From Streptomyces sp. DvalAA-43 (GTDB lineage: Bacteria > Actinomycetota > Actinomycetes > Streptomycetales > Streptomycetaceae): a stretch of DNA of 64,000 nucleotides. The notes beneath the pieces are model-generated. The model had not been told where the DNA came from. It saw only the letters and a list, made by a program, of their open reading frames with translations, and made no database searches. The stretch lies in contig NZ_FMBW01000040.1 of assembly GCF_900091725.1 (NCBI RefSeq), positions 371,622-435,621 on the forward strand, read 5' to 3'. This document shows positions 62,825 to 64,000 of this stretch, piece by piece; the stretch's first letter is position 1, and every line of letters begins with the position of its first letter. The position numbers were made by a program, and so were the translations under genes.

Positions 62825-64000
62825 TTACGCCTCGAACGTACGGCCCTTGTCCTCGTCCCCGTCCGCGCGGTTGTCGTCCGCCGCGTCTGCGACCGGTTCC
62901 GGGATCACGCCGTCGTCGTCCCCGTCGTCCTCCCCGTCCTCGTCGAGGGCATCGACGAACTCGACACCGTCCATCTCGGCGAGCCGGTCGGACGCGTCGG
63001 TGGAGCCGTCCTTGTCGGCCTCCAGCGCCTTCCCGAACCACTCGCGCGCCTCGTCCTCGCGCCCGGCCGCCAGCAGCGCGTCGGCGTACGCGTAGCGCAG
63101 CCGGGCCGTCCACGAGTGCACGGCGTTCGACGCGAGCTCGGAGCTCTGCAGCGTGACGATGGCCGCGTCGAGCTGCCCCATGTCGCGACGGGCCCCGGCA
63201 GCCACCAGGCGCATCTCGACCTGCCCGGCCTTGTCGAGCTTCTGCACCTCGGGTTCGCCGGCCATGGCCATCGCCCGCTCGGGCCGCCCGAGTCCGCGCT
63301 CGCAGTCGGCCATGACGGGCCACAGCTCCACGGACCCGGTCATCCGCTTGGCGGCCCGGAACTCCGCCAGCGCCTCCGAGTACTTCTGCGTGGCATACGC
63401 GGCGAATCCCGCCGCCTCACGCACCGCAGCCACCCGCGAGGCCAGCCGGAGCGCGATCCGCGCATACGCGTACGCCTGCTCCGGGTCCTCGTCGATCAGC
63501 CGGGCCACCATGACGAGGTTGCGCGAGACGTCCTCGGCCAGGGTCTTCGGCAGGCTCATCAGCTCCTGCCGCACATCCTTGTCGATCTCGTTGCCGGTGA
63601 CGTCCTCGGGGATCGGGAGCCGCTTGATGGGCTCGCGGTCCCGGTCGTCCCGCCGCTCGTACCCACCACGGTCGTCGCGCCCGCGGTAGCCGCCCCGGCC
63701 GCCACGATCGTCCCGCTGCCCGCTGTATCCGCCACCACGGTTGTCGTCACGACGGTTGTCATCGCGTCGGAATCCACCGCCAGAGCCCCCACCACGGTTG
63801 TCATCACGGCGGTAGCCGCCGCCACGGTTGTCGTCGTCACGACGGGGGCCACGCGGCCGGTCATCACGCCGCTCGAACCCACCCGCAGGACGCCCACCAC
63901 GGTCATCATCCCGACGCGGACCACGGAACCCACCACGGTCATCATCCCGACGCGGACCACGGAACCCACCACGGTCATCATCCCGACGCGGACCACGGAA
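62825..64000 (-). CDS. TPR protein with Arg/Gly/Asp-rich repeat N-terminus (partial)
   Basis: 391 residues visible, open at the right window edge (start missing). The upstream part (63575-64000) stays in frame: residues repeat FRGPRRDDDRGG three times, then variants (GGYRRDDNRG, GGFRRDDNRR, GGYRGRDDRG). After PIKRLPIPEDVTGNEIDKDV there is a helical TPR-like domain (AAGFAAYATQKYSEALAEFR and similar) and an acidic C-tail. A short version starting at 63574 would miss the repeat region. The arginine/glycine repeats suggest RNA binding or condensate formation. Confidence 0.88.
   Translation of the reverse strand, partial: FRGPRRDDDRGGFRGPRRDDDRGGFRGPRRDDDRGGRPAGGFERRDDRPRGPRRDDDNRGGGYRRDDNRGGGSGGGFRRDDNRRDDNRGGGYSGQRDDRGGRGGYRGRDDRGGYERRDDRDREPIKRLPIPEDVTGNEIDKDVRQELMSLPKTLAEDVSRNLVMVARLIDEDPEQAYAYARIALRLASRVAAVREAAGFAAYATQKYSEALAEFRAAKRMTGSVELWPVMADCERGLGRPERAMAMAGEPEVQKLDKAGQVEMRLVAAGARRDMGQLDAAIVTLQSSELASNAVHSWTARLRYAYADALLAAGREDEAREWFGKALEADKDGSTDASDRLAEMDGVEFVDALDEDGEDDGDDDGVIPEPVADAADDNRADGDEDKGRTFEA
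63893..64000. repeat. 36-bp coding tandem repeat
   Basis: Three perfect 36-bp units (63893-63928, 63929-63964, 63965-64000) encode FRGPRRDDDRGG in the TPR protein and run to the window edge, so more copies may follow. Confidence 0.95.

Noticed and set aside
63893..64000. CRISPR-like repeat array
   Set aside because: The 36-bp units are contiguous with no spacers and are in frame with the TPR protein; they are a coding repeat.

Overview
The window is very GC-rich actinobacterial chromosome, almost certainly Streptomyces: GTG starts are frequent, codon third positions are nearly all G or C, and it carries a streptogrisin-type secreted protease, a SepF-like paralogue and a ParA/ScpA/ScpB group. 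About 55 protein genes are supported. No rRNA, tRNA, insertion sequence, integrase or CRISPR array was found. The right part (about 27-62 kb) is a conserved core block; the left part (1-26 kb) is more accessory.

Left end (1-3.3 kb): a very small gene whose product ends FNSAL lies just upstream of a radical SAM/SPASM gene, a complete FxsA/FxsB pair for a cyclophane (triceptide) RiPP. The precursor gene is only 168 bp long. Next to it are two convergent genes, a four-helix SLATT-type membrane protein and a SLOG-type Rossmann protein, families linked to nucleotide-triggered conflict systems. A streptogrisin B-like protease follows.

Sulfur-type import island (4.6-14.8 kb): two flavin-dependent monooxygenases, a DUF1684 protein, a polar amino-acid-type ABC transporter with duplicated permeases and duplicated lipoprotein binding proteins but a single ATPase, and an FAD/NAD(P)-binding protein. 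One binding protein is preceded by a 23-residue leader peptide ending in Cys, of the kind used for cysteine-responsive attenuation, which suggests uptake and oxidation of organosulfur compounds.

Middle (14.8-26.9 kb): DUF5685 protein with a Cys-rich tail, SepF-like protein, glutaryl-CoA dehydrogenase with a TetR-like operator, MFS exporter, PAP2 phosphatase, I78 inhibitor, WYL regulator, glycosyltransferase pair and two conserved proteins of unknown function.

Core metabolism and chromosome biology (27-43 kb): der-plsC-cmk and tyrA-aroH groups; a five-gene overlapping NAD operon (pnuC, nadR, nrtR, ADP-ribosylglycohydrolase, nucleotidyltransferase) headed by a 37-nt palindrome and facing a second nucleotidyltransferase; then parA-like, RHH-like, scpA, scpB and rluB; then ald.

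Right part (43-64 kb): STAND/TPR protein, ADP-ribose Nudix hydrolase, pyrG, GH15 hydrolase, sulfurtransferase, PucR regulator, glycosyltransferase, MraY-like protein, recN, nadK, tlyA, SCP2 protein, iron-box-controlled ABC ATPase, HAD phosphatase, DUF1015 protein and a TPR protein whose N-terminus is an Arg/Gly/Asp repeat running off the window. Twelve strong inverted repeats mark transcript ends or operators.
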